Positions 8,145 through 17,587 of a stretch of DNA of 64,000 nt are shown here, in pieces; position 1 is the first letter of the stretch, and every line of letters starts with the position of its first letter. Both the position numbers and the translations under genes were made by a program. Below the pieces are notes generated by a model. That model made no database searches and was not told the DNA's origin. It worked only from the letters and a program-made list of their open reading frames with translations. This stretch comes from Mesorhizobium sangaii (lineage in GTDB: Bacteria > Pseudomonadota > Alphaproteobacteria > Rhizobiales > Rhizobiaceae): the NCBI RefSeq assembly GCF_014207355.1, contig NZ_JACHEF010000001.1:1681812-1745811 (forward strand). Reading direction: 5' to 3'.

Positions 8145-9518
8145 ATGGCGCGCGACACTACCGATTTCCGCCCGATCGAAGGCGTCGATGAGCTCGTCGA
8201 GCATCTGGCCGAAGGCAACAAGCCGCGCGACAAGTGGCGCATCGGCACCGAGCACGAGAAATTCCCGTTCTATGTCGATGGCAACGCGCCCGTGCCCTAT
8301 GGCGGCGAGCGCGGCATCCGCGCCATCCTCGAAGGCATGCAGCAGAAACTCGGCTGGGATCCGATCATCGATGACGGCCGCATCATCGGCCTGGTCGAGC
8401 CGACCGGCCAGGGTGCGATTTCGCTGGAACCCGGCGGGCAGTTCGAGCTGTCAGGCGCGCCGCTGGAGACGATCCACCAGACCTGCCGCGAGGGCAATGC
8501 GCATCTGGCGCAGGTGCGCGAGATCGCCGAGCCGATGGGCATTCGCTTTCTCGGCCTTGGCGGAAGCCCGAAATGGTCGCTGGCCGAGACGCCGAAAATG
8601 CCGAAGTCGCGCTACGAGATCATGACGCGCTACATGCCAAAGGTGGGCACCAAGGGTCTCGACATGATGTACCGCACCTGCACGATCCAGGTGAACCTCG
8701 ACTTCGAGAGCGAAGCCGACATGCGGCGCAAGATGCAGGTATCTCTGAAGCTGCAGCCGCTGTCGACGGCATTGTTCGCCAATTCGCCGTTCACCGAGAG
8801 CCGGCCAAATGGATTGCAGAGCTGGCGCGGCGACATCTGGCGCGACACCGACAACCGGCGCTCGGGCCTGCTCGAATTCTGCTTCTCGCCCGATTTCGGT
8901 TTCGCCGATTATGTCGAATGGGCGCTCGACGTGCCCATGTATTTCGTCATCCGCGACGGCCATTATCACGACATGACGCACATCACCTTCCGCCAGTTCA
9001 TGGCCGGGGCCGCCCGCAATGAAGTGCCGGACGGGCTGCCGACGATGGGCGACTGGGCGAACCATTTGTCGACGCTGTTCCCGGACGTGCGGCTGAAGCG
9101 TTTCCTCGAGATGCGTGGCGCCGATGGCGGGCCGTGGCGGCGTATCTGCGCGTTGCCGGCTTTCTGGGTCGGATTGCTCTATGACGAGGCAGCGCTCGAT
9201 GCCGCCGAGGCACTGACCTCAAGCTGGACATATGACGAAGTGCTGGCGATGCGCAACGCGGTGCCGGAACAAGGCATTTCCGCGCCCTTCCGCAACACCA
9301 CGCTGCGCGAGATCGCCCGCGACGTGATGGTCATCTCACGCATGGGTCTGAAGAACCGTGGTCGCAAGAACCGCGACGGCTACGATGAAACCTCGTTCCT
9401 CAACACGCTCGATGAAGTCGTCGCACGCGGCACCACCAGCGCCGAGGAGATGCTCTCCGCCTACCACACGCGCTGGGGCGGCTCGATCGAGCCGGTATTC
9501 ATGGAATACGCCTATTGA
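8145..9518 (+). CDS. gshA: Glutamate-cysteine ligase (class III, plant/alphaproteobacterial type)
   Basis: The 457-residue length is as expected for this GCS2-type ligase. The glutamate/ATP site is seen in RIGTEHEKFPF near residue 37, SLEPGGQFELSGAP near 90-105, and MYRTCTIQVNLDFESEADM near 180. It makes gamma-glutamylcysteine, the first step of glutathione synthesis, in the cytosol. The start at 8145 has GGAGG nearby. Both palindromes of the upstream element end 14 bases before the ATG, so they lie in the 5' leader and could affect expression. Confidence 0.93.
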   Translation: MARDTTDFRPIEGVDELVEHLAEGNKPRDKWRIGTEHEKFPFYVDGNAPVPYGGERGIRAILEGMQQKLGWDPIIDDGRIIGLVEPTGQGAISLEPGGQFELSGAPLETIHQTCREGNAHLAQVREIAEPMGIRFLGLGGSPKWSLAETPKMPKSRYEIMTRYMPKVGTKGLDMMYRTCTIQVNLDFESEADMRRKMQVSLKLQPLSTALFANSPFTESRPNGLQSWRGDIWRDTDNRRSGLLEFCFSPDFGFADYVEWALDVPMYFVIRDGHYHDMTHITFRQFMAGAARNEVPDGLPTMGDWANHLSTLFPDVRLKRFLEMRGADGGPWRRICALPAFWVGLLYDEAALDAAEALTSSWTYDEVLAMRNAVPEQGISAPFRNTTLREIARDVMVISRMGLKNRGRKNRDGYDETSFLNTLDEVVARGTTSAEEMLSAYHTRWGGSIEPVFMEYAY

Positions 9519-9622
9519 CCCTGCAAGCGTCGGCGCGGCCGATTGATTGGCAAAAGCCGCTTCAATCGGCCATCGAAACGAATTAGGCTCTCCACCCTAG
9601 GATTTCCCGGAGGAGAAAGCCG

Positions 9623-10633
9623 ATGCCTACCTTGTTCGATATGCTGGCGCAGGCCCAGAACGGCAACGGCATGCAGGCCCTTGCCCAACAATACGGCCTG
9701 TCGATGCAGCAGACACAGGCGGCCGTTGCCGCTCTGCTGCCGGCCTTTTCGCAGGGGCTGCAGCGCAACACTGCCGATCCCTATGGGCTCGGCGCCTTCA
9801 TGACGGCAATGGCAAGCGGCCAGCACGCCAAGTATTTCGAGGACGCAACCCGAGCCTTCTCGCCGCAAGGCGTCGATGAGGGCAACGGGATTTTGGGGCA
9901 CCTGTTCGGCTCGAAGGACCTGTCGCGGGCCGTGGCCAGCCAGGCGGCGCAAGCCAGCGGCGTCAGCCAGCAGATCCTGCAACAGATGCTGCCGGCGATC
10001 GCCTCTATGGTCATGGGCGGGCTGTTCAAGCAGACGACAAACCAGATGCAAGCCGCTGGCGGCCTCGGCGGCGGCAACAATCCGCTCGGCGAGATCATCG
10101 AGCAGATGATGCGGCAAAGCGGCATGCAAGCCCCCGCTCCACAGCCACGCCAGGCACCGCAGCCCCAGAATCCGATGGACAACCCGCTCGGCAAGGTTTT
10201 GCAGGACATGTTCGGCGGCGGCGCCCCGCAGCCGCAAAGCCAACCGCAGCCGGCACCCAATCCCTATGGCGACAATCCGCTCGGCAAGGTGTTGCAAGAT
10301 ATGTTCGGCGGTGGGGCGTCGCAGCCGCGGCAATCGCAACCGCAGCAGACCCAGAGCCCCTATGGCGACAACCCACTGGGCAAGATCTTCGAGGAGATGC
10401 TGCGGCAAGGCGGCGGTGGCGGCTTCGGCGGGGGCGGACAGCCCAAACCGCCACAGCCACAGGCACCACCGCAGCAGCCGCAGCCGCAGACCAATCCGAG
10501 CGGCCGGCCGAGGAACCCGTTCGACGACCTGTTCGGCAAGATGTTCGAGACCGGCGCCCAGCAGCGTGACGAGTATCAGAAGGGCGTGGAAACGATCTTC
10601 GACCAGTTCAAGCGGGATATGGATCGGCGGTAG
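9623..10633 (+). CDS. DUF937 family protein with Pro/Gln/Gly-rich C-terminal repeats
   Basis: The protein has 336 residues. The first about 150 are the helical DUF937 domain (MPTLFDMLAQAQ at the start; QQILQQMLPAIASMVMGGLF near 120), seen in YidB-like proteins. The rest is low complexity. A DNPLGK[VI] unit with an amphipathic helix and Pro/Gln spacer repeats at about residues 183, 214 and 249, with weaker forms at about 152 (NNPLGEIIEQM) and 300 (FDDLFGKMF). No signal peptide is visible. The role is unknown; the repeats look like short linear interaction motifs on a flexible tail. GGAGG lies before the start. Confidence 0.8.
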   Translation: MPTLFDMLAQAQNGNGMQALAQQYGLSMQQTQAAVAALLPAFSQGLQRNTADPYGLGAFMTAMASGQHAKYFEDATRAFSPQGVDEGNGILGHLFGSKDLSRAVASQAAQASGVSQQILQQMLPAIASMVMGGLFKQTTNQMQAAGGLGGGNNPLGEIIEQMMRQSGMQAPAPQPRQAPQPQNPMDNPLGKVLQDMFGGGAPQPQSQPQPAPNPYGDNPLGKVLQDMFGGGASQPRQSQPQQTQSPYGDNPLGKIFEEMLRQGGGGGFGGGGQPKPPQPQAPPQQPQPQTNPSGRPRNPFDDLFGKMFETGAQQRDEYQKGVETIFDQFKRDMDRR

Positions 10634-10657
10634 CCTGATTGGTCCTTCAAAAGAAAA

Positions 10658-10680
10658 GCCCGGTCCTGGGAGGACCGGGC
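10658..10680 (-). terminator. Rho-independent terminator
   Basis: The arms GCCCGGTCC (10658-10666) and GGACCGGGC (10672-10680) form a perfect 9-bp stem with a 5-nt loop. On the minus strand it is followed by TTTTCTTTTG, so it ends the leftward DUF1127 transcript. It may also stop the rightward DUF937 transcript. Confidence 0.75.
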
Positions 10681-10798
10681 CAGAGTGCAGGCGGGCCGGC
10701 GGGGATCCGGCAGGGAGTGGGGGCCTGCATGCTCGTCAGTCGCGTCGAACCTTAAAAAGGTTCACGGCAACCGATGCGATAGCAACCAAGCTAGGCTA

Positions 10799-11089
10799 TC
10801 AGGCCACCTTGCGGGCGAGATCCTCGATCGTTTCTACGCGATCGCTGGCGATTGCGCGCAAGATCTTCGTCGGATCGCGGCCAAACGGTATGTCGATGGC
10901 GACATGGAGGTCGGCGCGGGTCAGGCCGATATCGGCGAGTTCGGAATCCGACATCTCGCCAAGGCGATAGAAGGCGCGGCGGTTTTTCCAGGCGCGGTAA
11001 ACGTTGGAGACGGTGTTTGCCACGCGCGTCGCAACGGCCGGACGCGAGGTGATGCGCGAGGTCTTGGTGGCGAAATCAAACGTGGTCAT
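10799..11089 (-). CDS. DUF1127 domain protein
   Basis: The protein has 96 residues from ATG 11089, with an ideal AAGGAG ribosome site eight bases before. The C-terminal half carries the DUF1127 signature: WKNRRAFYRLGEMSDSEL followed by ADIGLTRADL. Small basic proteins with this domain in Agrobacterium and Rhodobacter act with small RNAs or in stress and phosphate/carbon control, often as RNA-binding proteins. This one has an unusually long N-terminus (about 30 residues, Thr/Ser/Arg-rich) before the domain. It is divergent from a LysR gene and ends in a clear terminator. Confidence 0.85.
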   Translation of the reverse strand: MTTFDFATKTSRITSRPAVATRVANTVSNVYRAWKNRRAFYRLGEMSDSELADIGLTRADLHVAIDIPFGRDPTKILRAIASDRVETIEDLARKVA

Positions 11090-11164
11090 GTCGGTCTCCT
11101 TCAGACTCGAACGGACAAAGCCCTGCCATCGGCGCTGGCGACAGCGGCCGTTTCGGCTTCGATT

Positions 11165-11180
11165 CACATGCCTTCATGTG
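11165..11180. promoter_or_regulatory. Palindrome CACATG-N4-CATGTG in DUF1127/LysR promoter
   Basis: A perfect 6-bp inverted repeat with a CCTT centre lies about 75-90 bases upstream of the DUF1127 start and about 90-100 bases upstream of the LysR start. The position suits an operator serving both divergent genes. No binding protein is identified. Confidence 0.35.
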
Positions 11181-11267
11181 GACAATCACAATTTGCCATC
11201 GACCGATTGATTAATCCAACGAATGTTTCTAATCCTAGGCATCAACACTAGTGATGGATTGGACCCG

Positions 11268-12224
11268 ATGAAAGCGCCACTCGATCTCGATCAGTTGCAG
11301 ACCTTCATCTCGATTGCCGACACCGGCAGCTTTACGCGGGCGGCCGAAGAGGTGCACCGGACCCAGTCGGCGGTGTCGATGCAGATGCGCCGGCTGGAGG
11401 AGCGAATCGGCAAGCCGCTGTTCGAAAAGGACGGGCGCACCAACAGGCTGACCGAGGAAGGCGACAAGCTGCTCTCCTACGCGCGGCGGCTGCTCTATCT
11501 CAACCGCGAAACGCTGGCCGCCTTCGACGACCGGCGGCTCGAAGGCACGATCCGCATCGGTACGCCCGACGACTATGCCGATCGTTTCCTGCCCGAGATC
11601 ATGGCGCGGTTCACGCGCTCCAATCCGCGCGTCGAACTGACCGTCATCTGCGAGCCGACGCCAGGACTGGTCGAGCATATCAAGCGCGGCAATCTCGACC
11701 TGGCGCTGGTGACGCACAATGATGTACGCGGCCAGTCGGAGGTGGTGCGGCGCGAGCCGCTGCTGTGGGTCACCTCCGCCAACCATGCGACGCACGAGCA
11801 GCAGACGCTGCCGATGGCCTTTGGCCGGCCGAATTGCATCTGGCGGCGCGCCGCCGTCGATGTGCTCGACCAGCAGAACCGCGACTATCGCATCCTGTTC
11901 ACCAGCTTCTCGGCAACCGTCATCACCGCGGCTGTGCTTTCCGGCCTGGCGATCTCGGTGTTGCCGGAATGCGCGCTCAGGCCCGGCATGCGGGTGCTGG
12001 GTGAAGCCGACGGCTTCGGCGCCCTGCCCGATTGCCGCATCGGCATCATGCGCGGCCAGACGTCGCGGCCGGAGATCGTCGATGCGCTTGCCCGCCACAT
12101 TTCGGAAAGCCTGGACAATATTTCCGTGCCGATCGGTGAAGAGACCGGGACATTCGACTTCGCCGCCCTCGCCTATGCCAAGATGAAGCGGACGAAGCCG
12201 AACCAGATCCTGCCGGGCTGGTAG
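11268..12224 (+). CDS. LysR-family transcriptional regulator
   Basis: The protein has 318 residues from ATG 11268. The N-terminal winged helix is typical (DLDQLQTFISIADTGSFTRAAEEV, then SAVSMQMRRLEE). A periplasmic-binding-protein-like effector domain follows (IRIGTPDDYADRFLPEI near 95). It resembles LysR proteins near the IciA/LrhA branch, in which SFTRAAEEVHRTQSAVS is common. It is divergent from DUF1127 and converges with the GGDEF/EAL gene, so the target may be DUF1127 or itself. The effector is unknown. Confidence 0.88.
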   Translation: MKAPLDLDQLQTFISIADTGSFTRAAEEVHRTQSAVSMQMRRLEERIGKPLFEKDGRTNRLTEEGDKLLSYARRLLYLNRETLAAFDDRRLEGTIRIGTPDDYADRFLPEIMARFTRSNPRVELTVICEPTPGLVEHIKRGNLDLALVTHNDVRGQSEVVRREPLLWVTSANHATHEQQTLPMAFGRPNCIWRRAAVDVLDQQNRDYRILFTSFSATVITAAVLSGLAISVLPECALRPGMRVLGEADGFGALPDCRIGIMRGQTSRPEIVDALARHISESLDNISVPIGEETGTFDFAALAYAKMKRTKPNQILPGW

Positions 12225-12248
12225 GCCAGATCCTCCCTGACAGGAAGA

Positions 12249-14459
12249 TCAACCAAGAGCCGATGCCGACCTGCCCTCACCGGGCGACGGGCCTGCGAGG
12301 GCCAGCATCTGGGCCGGCTCCAGCGGCGGTGACAGCAGATAGCCCTGCAACTGATGGCAGCCCATGCCGACGAGCAGAGCCTTTTGCTCCTCGGTCTCGA
12401 CCCCCTCGGCGGTGACCTCGACGTCAAGAGCAATGGCAAGGTCGACCAACGCCTTGACGATCGCGGTGGAACTTCGATCATTGTCGAGAAGGCGCACGAA
12501 GGAACGGTCGATCTTGAGCTTGTCGATGGCATGGCGGCGCAGGTAGTTCAGCGAAGAATAGCCGGTGCCGAAATCATCGAGCGCGACCCTGATGCCGGTT
12601 TGGCGCAAGGCCGCCAGTATCGTCCTGGTGGTGTCGTTGTTTTCCAGAAGCACACTTTCGGTGATCTCGAGTTGCAACCGCGACGGCGCCAGCCCGGTCT
12701 CCGCAAGGATCAACGCAACCTCGTCGGCGAACCCGCCGTCGCGCAGCTGTAGCGGCGACACGTTGACGGCCACCCAAGGCAATTGCGTGCCGACGGCGAA
12801 CCGGCAGGCTTCGCCCAGCACCCATTTGCCGAGTTCGCCGATCATGCCGCGTTCCTCGGCAATGGCGATGAACTGCTGGGGCGGCAACGCACCATGGATT
12901 TCATGCGCCCAGCGGATCAGCGCTTCGGCGCCGGCGATCGTCCTGCCATCCGCGGTGAAAATCGGCTGATAGGCCAGTTTTATCCCGGTCCCGCCAGCAA
13001 GGGCGCTGCGGAGCTCGTTCTCGACCTTGCGCTTGTGCAGCAAGAGGTCGTCCATGTCGCCGGCGAAGACCTGATGGCGACCGCGGCCGTTCTTCTTGGC
13101 CTCGTAAAGCGCAATATCGGCCTTGCGCAGCAGATCGTCAGCATCGACTTGCGGACCCGACGCCAGGGCAATGCCGATGCTGGCACTGACGAAGACCTGA
13201 TCGTCCATCAGCCTGAACGGCTCCTGCATCTTCCGCAGCAGCCGTTCCGAAACATCCTCGGCCGCCCTGATGTCGCGAACATCGACCAGAATGATCGCAA
13301 ACTCGTCGCCGCCGAGCCGCGCCACCGTGTCGATTTCCCGGACCGTCTGCTGCAGCCTGGTCGCCGTCTGGCGCACAAGCTCGTCGCCGGCGGGATGGCC
13401 GAGCGTGTCGTTGACATGCTTGAAGCGATCGATATCGAGATAAAACAGCGCCATCCTTGCCGTATCGCGCCCGGTCGTCAGCAAGGCCCGCCGCAACCTG
13501 TCCTCGAAGAGAGCCCGGTTGGGGAGGCCCGTCAGCGTATCGTGAAAGGCGAGATATTGCGCCTGCGCCTGGCTGGTCTGCAGCGCCAGCGATGTCCGCC
13601 GCAGGCGCCGCAGGAGAAAGATCAATGCACCCGCGGCAAACAGCACGCCGGCGACCAATGCAGGGCCCGCCTTGCGCACCAGCGTCAGACCGGGGCGCTC
13701 CTGATCCCAGCCGATGTAGCCGAGAATCACTCCGCGTGAATTCATCAGCGGAATGGCGGCTGAGCTGATCGGTTGCGACAACAGCAGCAGGTGCGCGCCA
13801 TCGAGCAGGTATTTTTCGGCGATCTTGCCGATGACAGCGTCGTTGATGAACTCGATCGAGACATGCAGATATTCGCTGCCCGGCGCCTGGGTGACACGGT
13901 CCGAACTCGGCACCAGCGGTGCGATGCTGAGGATCGCGGGCTTGCCCCCAAGCGACACGAGGTCCTCGGCGACCATTTTGGTCGGGCCGCCGGATGCGTT
14001 CCCTTGCGGCGGTTGAGTGATCAGCTGGCGCAGCTTTTCGATGGTGGGCCGCAAAGCAGGCTCATCCGCGCCATAGACGGCCAGCGGCATCACCTTACCT
14101 TCCTGCATGGCGTGGATCGGCCGGTTTGCATCGTCCAGCACATAGACACGGTTGTGACCGTAGTAGGTGTACATCCAGACGCTGATGTTCTCGACCATCC
14201 ATTGCTCGTTGCCGGCCTTGGCGTTGAGGATGGAATCGTCCCAGACAGAGATACTTTCCTGCTCGCGCTCCACGGTAGCGATCTGATCCTGCAAACCGTT
14301 GGCGAAGAATATCTTTTGTCGCTCAAGCGAGGCACGATCGGTCTGCACGGCCGCGTAGAAGCCAAATCCGACGACCATGACCAGCGCAAAAGCGGCAAGC
14401 GCCAGCACGGTCAGCGTGACCTGATACGTCAATGGGCTGCGATGTCCGCTTGCGCTCAT
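12249..14459 (-). CDS. Membrane GGDEF-EAL protein with CHASE4 sensor
   Basis: The protein has 736 residues. A membrane segment (about 15-35) is followed by a periplasmic CHASE4 domain (VWDDSILNAKAGNEQW near 70), a second membrane segment (about 262-285), GGDEF and EAL. The cyclase half keeps LGGDEFAIIL and a product-inhibition site RxxD five residues before GGDEF (REID). The phosphodiesterase half keeps EALIRW, ESVLLEN, DDFGTGYSSL, KIDRSF and EGVET. Both catalytic halves therefore look intact, and the protein could make or break cyclic di-GMP depending on the signal sensed outside. Net direction cannot be read from sequence. Confidence 0.92.
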   Translation of the reverse strand: MSASGHRSPLTYQVTLTVLALAAFALVMVVGFGFYAAVQTDRASLERQKIFFANGLQDQIATVEREQESISVWDDSILNAKAGNEQWMVENISVWMYTYYGHNRVYVLDDANRPIHAMQEGKVMPLAVYGADEPALRPTIEKLRQLITQPPQGNASGGPTKMVAEDLVSLGGKPAILSIAPLVPSSDRVTQAPGSEYLHVSIEFINDAVIGKIAEKYLLDGAHLLLLSQPISSAAIPLMNSRGVILGYIGWDQERPGLTLVRKAGPALVAGVLFAAGALIFLLRRLRRTSLALQTSQAQAQYLAFHDTLTGLPNRALFEDRLRRALLTTGRDTARMALFYLDIDRFKHVNDTLGHPAGDELVRQTATRLQQTVREIDTVARLGGDEFAIILVDVRDIRAAEDVSERLLRKMQEPFRLMDDQVFVSASIGIALASGPQVDADDLLRKADIALYEAKKNGRGRHQVFAGDMDDLLLHKRKVENELRSALAGGTGIKLAYQPIFTADGRTIAGAEALIRWAHEIHGALPPQQFIAIAEERGMIGELGKWVLGEACRFAVGTQLPWVAVNVSPLQLRDGGFADEVALILAETGLAPSRLQLEITESVLLENNDTTRTILAALRQTGIRVALDDFGTGYSSLNYLRRHAIDKLKIDRSFVRLLDNDRSSTAIVKALVDLAIALDVEVTAEGVETEEQKALLVGMGCHQLQGYLLSPPLEPAQMLALAGPSPGEGRSASALG

Positions 14460-14578
14460 GCGTCCTTGGCCAGCTTCGTTGGATGCAACTCAATCAAAGC
14501 AGGCTTAAGATCACGTTATGACGTGTGGTCCGTCACAGGCGCCTTGACGCGAGCGTTCAACCGTTCCCCAATCGGCCA

Positions 14579-16144
14579 ATGAGCGAGGCAGCATCCGAAT
14601 CACGCACCAACGCCACCGAATACACGGTGAGCGAGATTTCCGGCGCGCTGAAGCGCACGGTCGAGGATGTGTTCGGCAATGTGCGGGTGCGTGGCGAAAT
14701 ATCCGGCTATCGCGGGCCGCATTCGTCCGGTCATGCCTATTTTGCGCTGAAGGACGACCGCGCGCGGCTCGACGCCGTCGTGTGGAAGGGCACGATGAGC
14801 AGGCTGAAATTCCGCCCCGAGGAGGGGATGGAGGTGATTGCGACCGGCAAGCTCACCACCTATCCCGGCAAATCCAATTACCAGATCGTCATCGACAATC
14901 TGGAGCCAGCCGGCGCCGGCGCCCTGATGGCGCTGCTGGAAGAGCGCAAGCGCCGGCTGCAGGCCGAGGGCCTGTTCGACCCCGGCCGCAAGCGCTTGCT
15001 GCCGTTCATGCCGCGCGTCATTGGCGTCGTCACCTCGCCAACAGGTTCCGTCATCCGCGACATCATCCACCGCATCAAGGACCGGTTCCCATTGCATGTG
15101 CTGGTCTGGCCGGTGCGTGTGCAGGGCGAGACGGCAGGCGCGGAAGTGACCGCCGCGGTCAATGGCTTCAACGCGCTGGCCTGGGACGGCGCCATCCAGC
15201 GCCCCGATCTGCTGATCGTGGCGCGCGGCGGCGGCAGCCTCGAAGACCTTTGGGGCTTCAACGACGAAGCGCTGGCGCGCGCCGTTGCCGCCTCCGCCAT
15301 CCCGGTGATCTCGGCTGTCGGCCACGAGACCGACTGGACGCTGATCGACCTCGTCGCGGATCGCCGGGCGCCCACGCCGACAGGTGCCGCCGAAATTGCC
15401 GTGCCGGTGAAGGCCGACCTCGAAGCGACGCTTGCCAGCCTTGGCGCGCGGCTCAAGGCGGCGGTCTTGCGCAATTTCGAGCGCAAGCGGCAAGCCGCGC
15501 GTGCGGCCGCCCGCGCTCTGCCCTCGCCCGATCAATTGCTGGCGCTGCCGCGCCGACGCCTCGACGAGGCGACAAGCCGGCTTGGCCGGGCGCTGTCCGT
15601 CAGCGTCGACCGCAAGCGGGCGCGACTTCAAGGCCAAAGGCTGACGCCGGCCACGCTGTCGCGGCGCATGAATGAAGCCCGCACGCTGACCGGCCGCGAC
15701 CTCGCCCGCGCGCAGGCGGCATTTTTTGCCATAGTACGCGAACGGCGCGCACGATTTTCGCGCACCGCGACGCGGCTGTCTCCGGCCCCGATCGCGCGGC
15801 GCCAAAAGCTGCAAGGAGAGACGCTGGCAGGACTGGCGCGGCGGCAGGATCGGGTGATCTCCGTCCGGCTCGAGCGCTTGCGCGGACAATTGAGCCAGGC
15901 CGACCGCCTGTTGACCACGCTTTCGCACAAGGCCGTCCTGGCGCGCGGCTTCGCCCTGGTGAAGGACGCCGACGGAGCGGTGATCAAACATGCTGCCGAA
16001 GTGGCGTCGGGAATGGCGCTTTCGCTGGAGTTCGCCGACGGCACCGCCGATGCGATTGCCACCAGCGGCACGGCAAGACCGAAAGCCGTGGCCAAGCCGG
16101 CGGGCAAGGCCAAAGAGCCCGGCAATCAGGGATCGCTGTTCTGA
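14579..16144 (+). CDS. xseA: Exodeoxyribonuclease VII large subunit
   Basis: The protein has 521 residues from ATG 14579. It has an N-terminal OB-fold ([19 protein letters not shown] near residue 38), then the catalytic region with [14 protein letters not shown] near 158 and [15 protein letters not shown] near 217, then [20 protein letters not shown] near 255. A long basic coiled coil and a C-terminal swivel ([13 protein letters not shown]) complete the fold. It forms ExoVII with XseB and degrades single-stranded DNA from both ends in repair. xseB is not in the window. Confidence 0.95.
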   Translation: MSEAASESRTNATEYTVSEISGALKRTVEDVFGNVRVRGEISGYRGPHSSGHAYFALKDDRARLDAVVWKGTMSRLKFRPEEGMEVIATGKLTTYPGKSNYQIVIDNLEPAGAGALMALLEERKRRLQAEGLFDPGRKRLLPFMPRVIGVVTSPTGSVIRDIIHRIKDRFPLHVLVWPVRVQGETAGAEVTAAVNGFNALAWDGAIQRPDLLIVARGGGSLEDLWGFNDEALARAVAASAIPVISAVGHETDWTLIDLVADRRAPTPTGAAEIAVPVKADLEATLASLGARLKAAVLRNFERKRQAARAAARALPSPDQLLALPRRRLDEATSRLGRALSVSVDRKRARLQGQRLTPATLSRRMNEARTLTGRDLARAQAAFFAIVRERRARFSRTATRLSPAPIARRQKLQGETLAGLARRQDRVISVRLERLRGQLSQADRLLTTLSHKAVLARGFALVKDADGAVIKHAAEVASGMALSLEFADGTADAIATSGTARPKAVAKPAGKAKEPGNQGSLF

Positions 16145-16148
16145 GATC

Positions 16149-17270
16149 ATGACCGACAATCCGAACCATCTGGCAACGCCTTCCGGCAAGCCGCGAGCGC
16201 GACATTTCGGCGTCGGTTTCGACGGCACGCCCGGTCCGTTCAACGCCATCACCGATGTGCCCGGCGTCGCAGTCGGTTACACGACGCTGATTTCAGGTGA
16301 TGGCGCACTCGTCGTCGGCCAGGGACCGGTGCGTACCGGCGTCACCGCGATCCTGCCCCGACCGCGCGCCGATCTTGCCACGCCGGTCTTTGCCGGCATC
16401 TTCAGCCAGAACGGCAATGGCGAACTGACCGGCTCGCACATCGTCGAGGAAACCGGCGCTTTCAACTTCCCGATCACCATCACCAACACCCATTCCTGCG
16501 GTGTTTCACGCGATGGCACGCTGCGCTGGATGCAACGTGTGCTGCCGTCGGCACTCGACAGCGGCTGGGGCCTGCCGGTGGCAGCGGAGACCTATGACGG
16601 CTTCCTCAACGATATCAACGGCCACCATTTGACATCAGAGCATGTCGCGCAGGCACTTGACGGTGCGGCCAGCGGACCGATCGAGGAAGGCAGCGTCGGC
16701 GGCGGCACCGGCATGATCACCTTCGGCTTAAAGGCCGGATCAGGGACCGCGTCGCGCATCGTCGAATGGCAAGGCCGCGCCTACACGGTCGGCGCGTTCG
16801 TGCAGTCGAATTTCGGCAAGCGTCACAATCTTACGGTTCGCGGTCTGCGCGCCGGGCCGGAGCCGGCAATCCGGCAGGGCACGCAGCGCGCCGAAAAGGG
16901 CTCGATCATCGCCGTCATCGCTACCGACGCACCATTCCTGCCGCATCAGATGAAGCGGCTGGCCCGCCGTGTGCCGCTTGGCGTCGCCATGACAGGCGGC
17001 TTCGGCTATCACAGTTCAGGCGACATCTTTATCGCCTTCTCAACGGCCAATGCGAGCGCGGCGCTGGCGCCATCCGGCCGCATCGCCAGCGCCGATTTTG
17101 TTCCCGACGCCGACATCGATCCTTTTTTCGATGCGGTGATCCAGAGCGTGGAGGAATCGATCCTCAACGCCTTGGTCGCCAATGACGACATGAGCGGGCG
17201 CGACGGCAATTTCGTGCCGGCGTTGCCGAAAGTGTGGCTGAAAGAGAAATTTGGCCGAAGGGATGACTGA
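16149..17270 (+). CDS. P1 family peptidase (DmpA-type L-aminopeptidase / D-esterase)
   Basis: The protein has 373 residues and starts four bases after xseA. It shows the DmpA/BapA fold signatures: ITDVPGVAVGYTTL near residue 38, TITNTHSCGVSRDGT near 115, and the autocleavage site EEGSVGGGTGM near 182, where the Ser after Gly becomes the N-terminal nucleophile of the mature subunit. Enzymes of this group release N-terminal residues, including D- and beta-amino acids, after self-processing. No signal peptide is seen, so it is cytosolic. The terminator following it ends the xseA transcript. Confidence 0.9.
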   Translation: MTDNPNHLATPSGKPRARHFGVGFDGTPGPFNAITDVPGVAVGYTTLISGDGALVVGQGPVRTGVTAILPRPRADLATPVFAGIFSQNGNGELTGSHIVEETGAFNFPITITNTHSCGVSRDGTLRWMQRVLPSALDSGWGLPVAAETYDGFLNDINGHHLTSEHVAQALDGAASGPIEEGSVGGGTGMITFGLKAGSGTASRIVEWQGRAYTVGAFVQSNFGKRHNLTVRGLRAGPEPAIRQGTQRAEKGSIIAVIATDAPFLPHQMKRLARRVPLGVAMTGGFGYHSSGDIFIAFSTANASAALAPSGRIASADFVPDADIDPFFDAVIQSVEESILNALVANDDMSGRDGNFVPALPKVWLKEKFGRRDD

Positions 17271-17277
17271 TACGAAG

Positions 17278-17299
17278 ACGCGGGCCGAATAGCCCGCGT
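17278..17299 (+). terminator. Hairpin terminator after the peptidase gene
   Basis: The arms ACGCGGGC (17278-17285) and GCCCGCGT (17292-17299) flank a CGAATA loop, followed by TTCAG. The stem begins seven bases after the stop codon. The T-run is short, so efficiency is uncertain. Confidence 0.6.
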
Positions 17300-17332
17300 T
17301 TCAGACAGTTTTCCTGGAATTGCTCTAAGCGG

Positions 17333-17587
17333 CTATTCCGCGGCTTTGTTGGGGGCCTGCTGGTTCTCGTCGGCCTCGGCCGCTTCCTCGAGCCGGGAGG
17401 CAATCAGTTCCTGAATGTCGCCGACCTCTTCCTGGATATCCTCCAGGGGGATGCCGACCTCTGCCGCCTTGGCAGCGCATTCCTTGGCCAGAGTCTCGGC
17501 CTGCTTGTCGATCCTGGCGTGGGATGACTGGCAGTGGACCTTTTCGCCAATCCATCCCCGCAAGAACTCGATCGCGTGTTCACTCAT
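17333..17587 (-). CDS. DUF768 family protein
   Basis: The protein has 84 residues from ATG 17587 with GGGA upstream. It opens with SEHAIEFLRGWIGEKV and continues with a helical DKQAETLAKECAAKAAE region and an acidic tail, matching the DUF768 family. That family is almost confined to Mesorhizobium and close relatives and occurs in many paralogues there. No function is known. It converges with the DmpA-type peptidase. Confidence 0.85.
   Translation of the reverse strand: MSEHAIEFLRGWIGEKVHCQSSHARIDKQAETLAKECAAKAAEVGIPLEDIQEEVGDIQELIASRLEEAAEADENQQAPNKAAE

Noticed and set aside
14600..16252. 550-codon minus-strand open frame over xseA
   Set aside because: The plus strand encodes a complete, motif-bearing XseA. 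The antisense frame has no recognisable domain.
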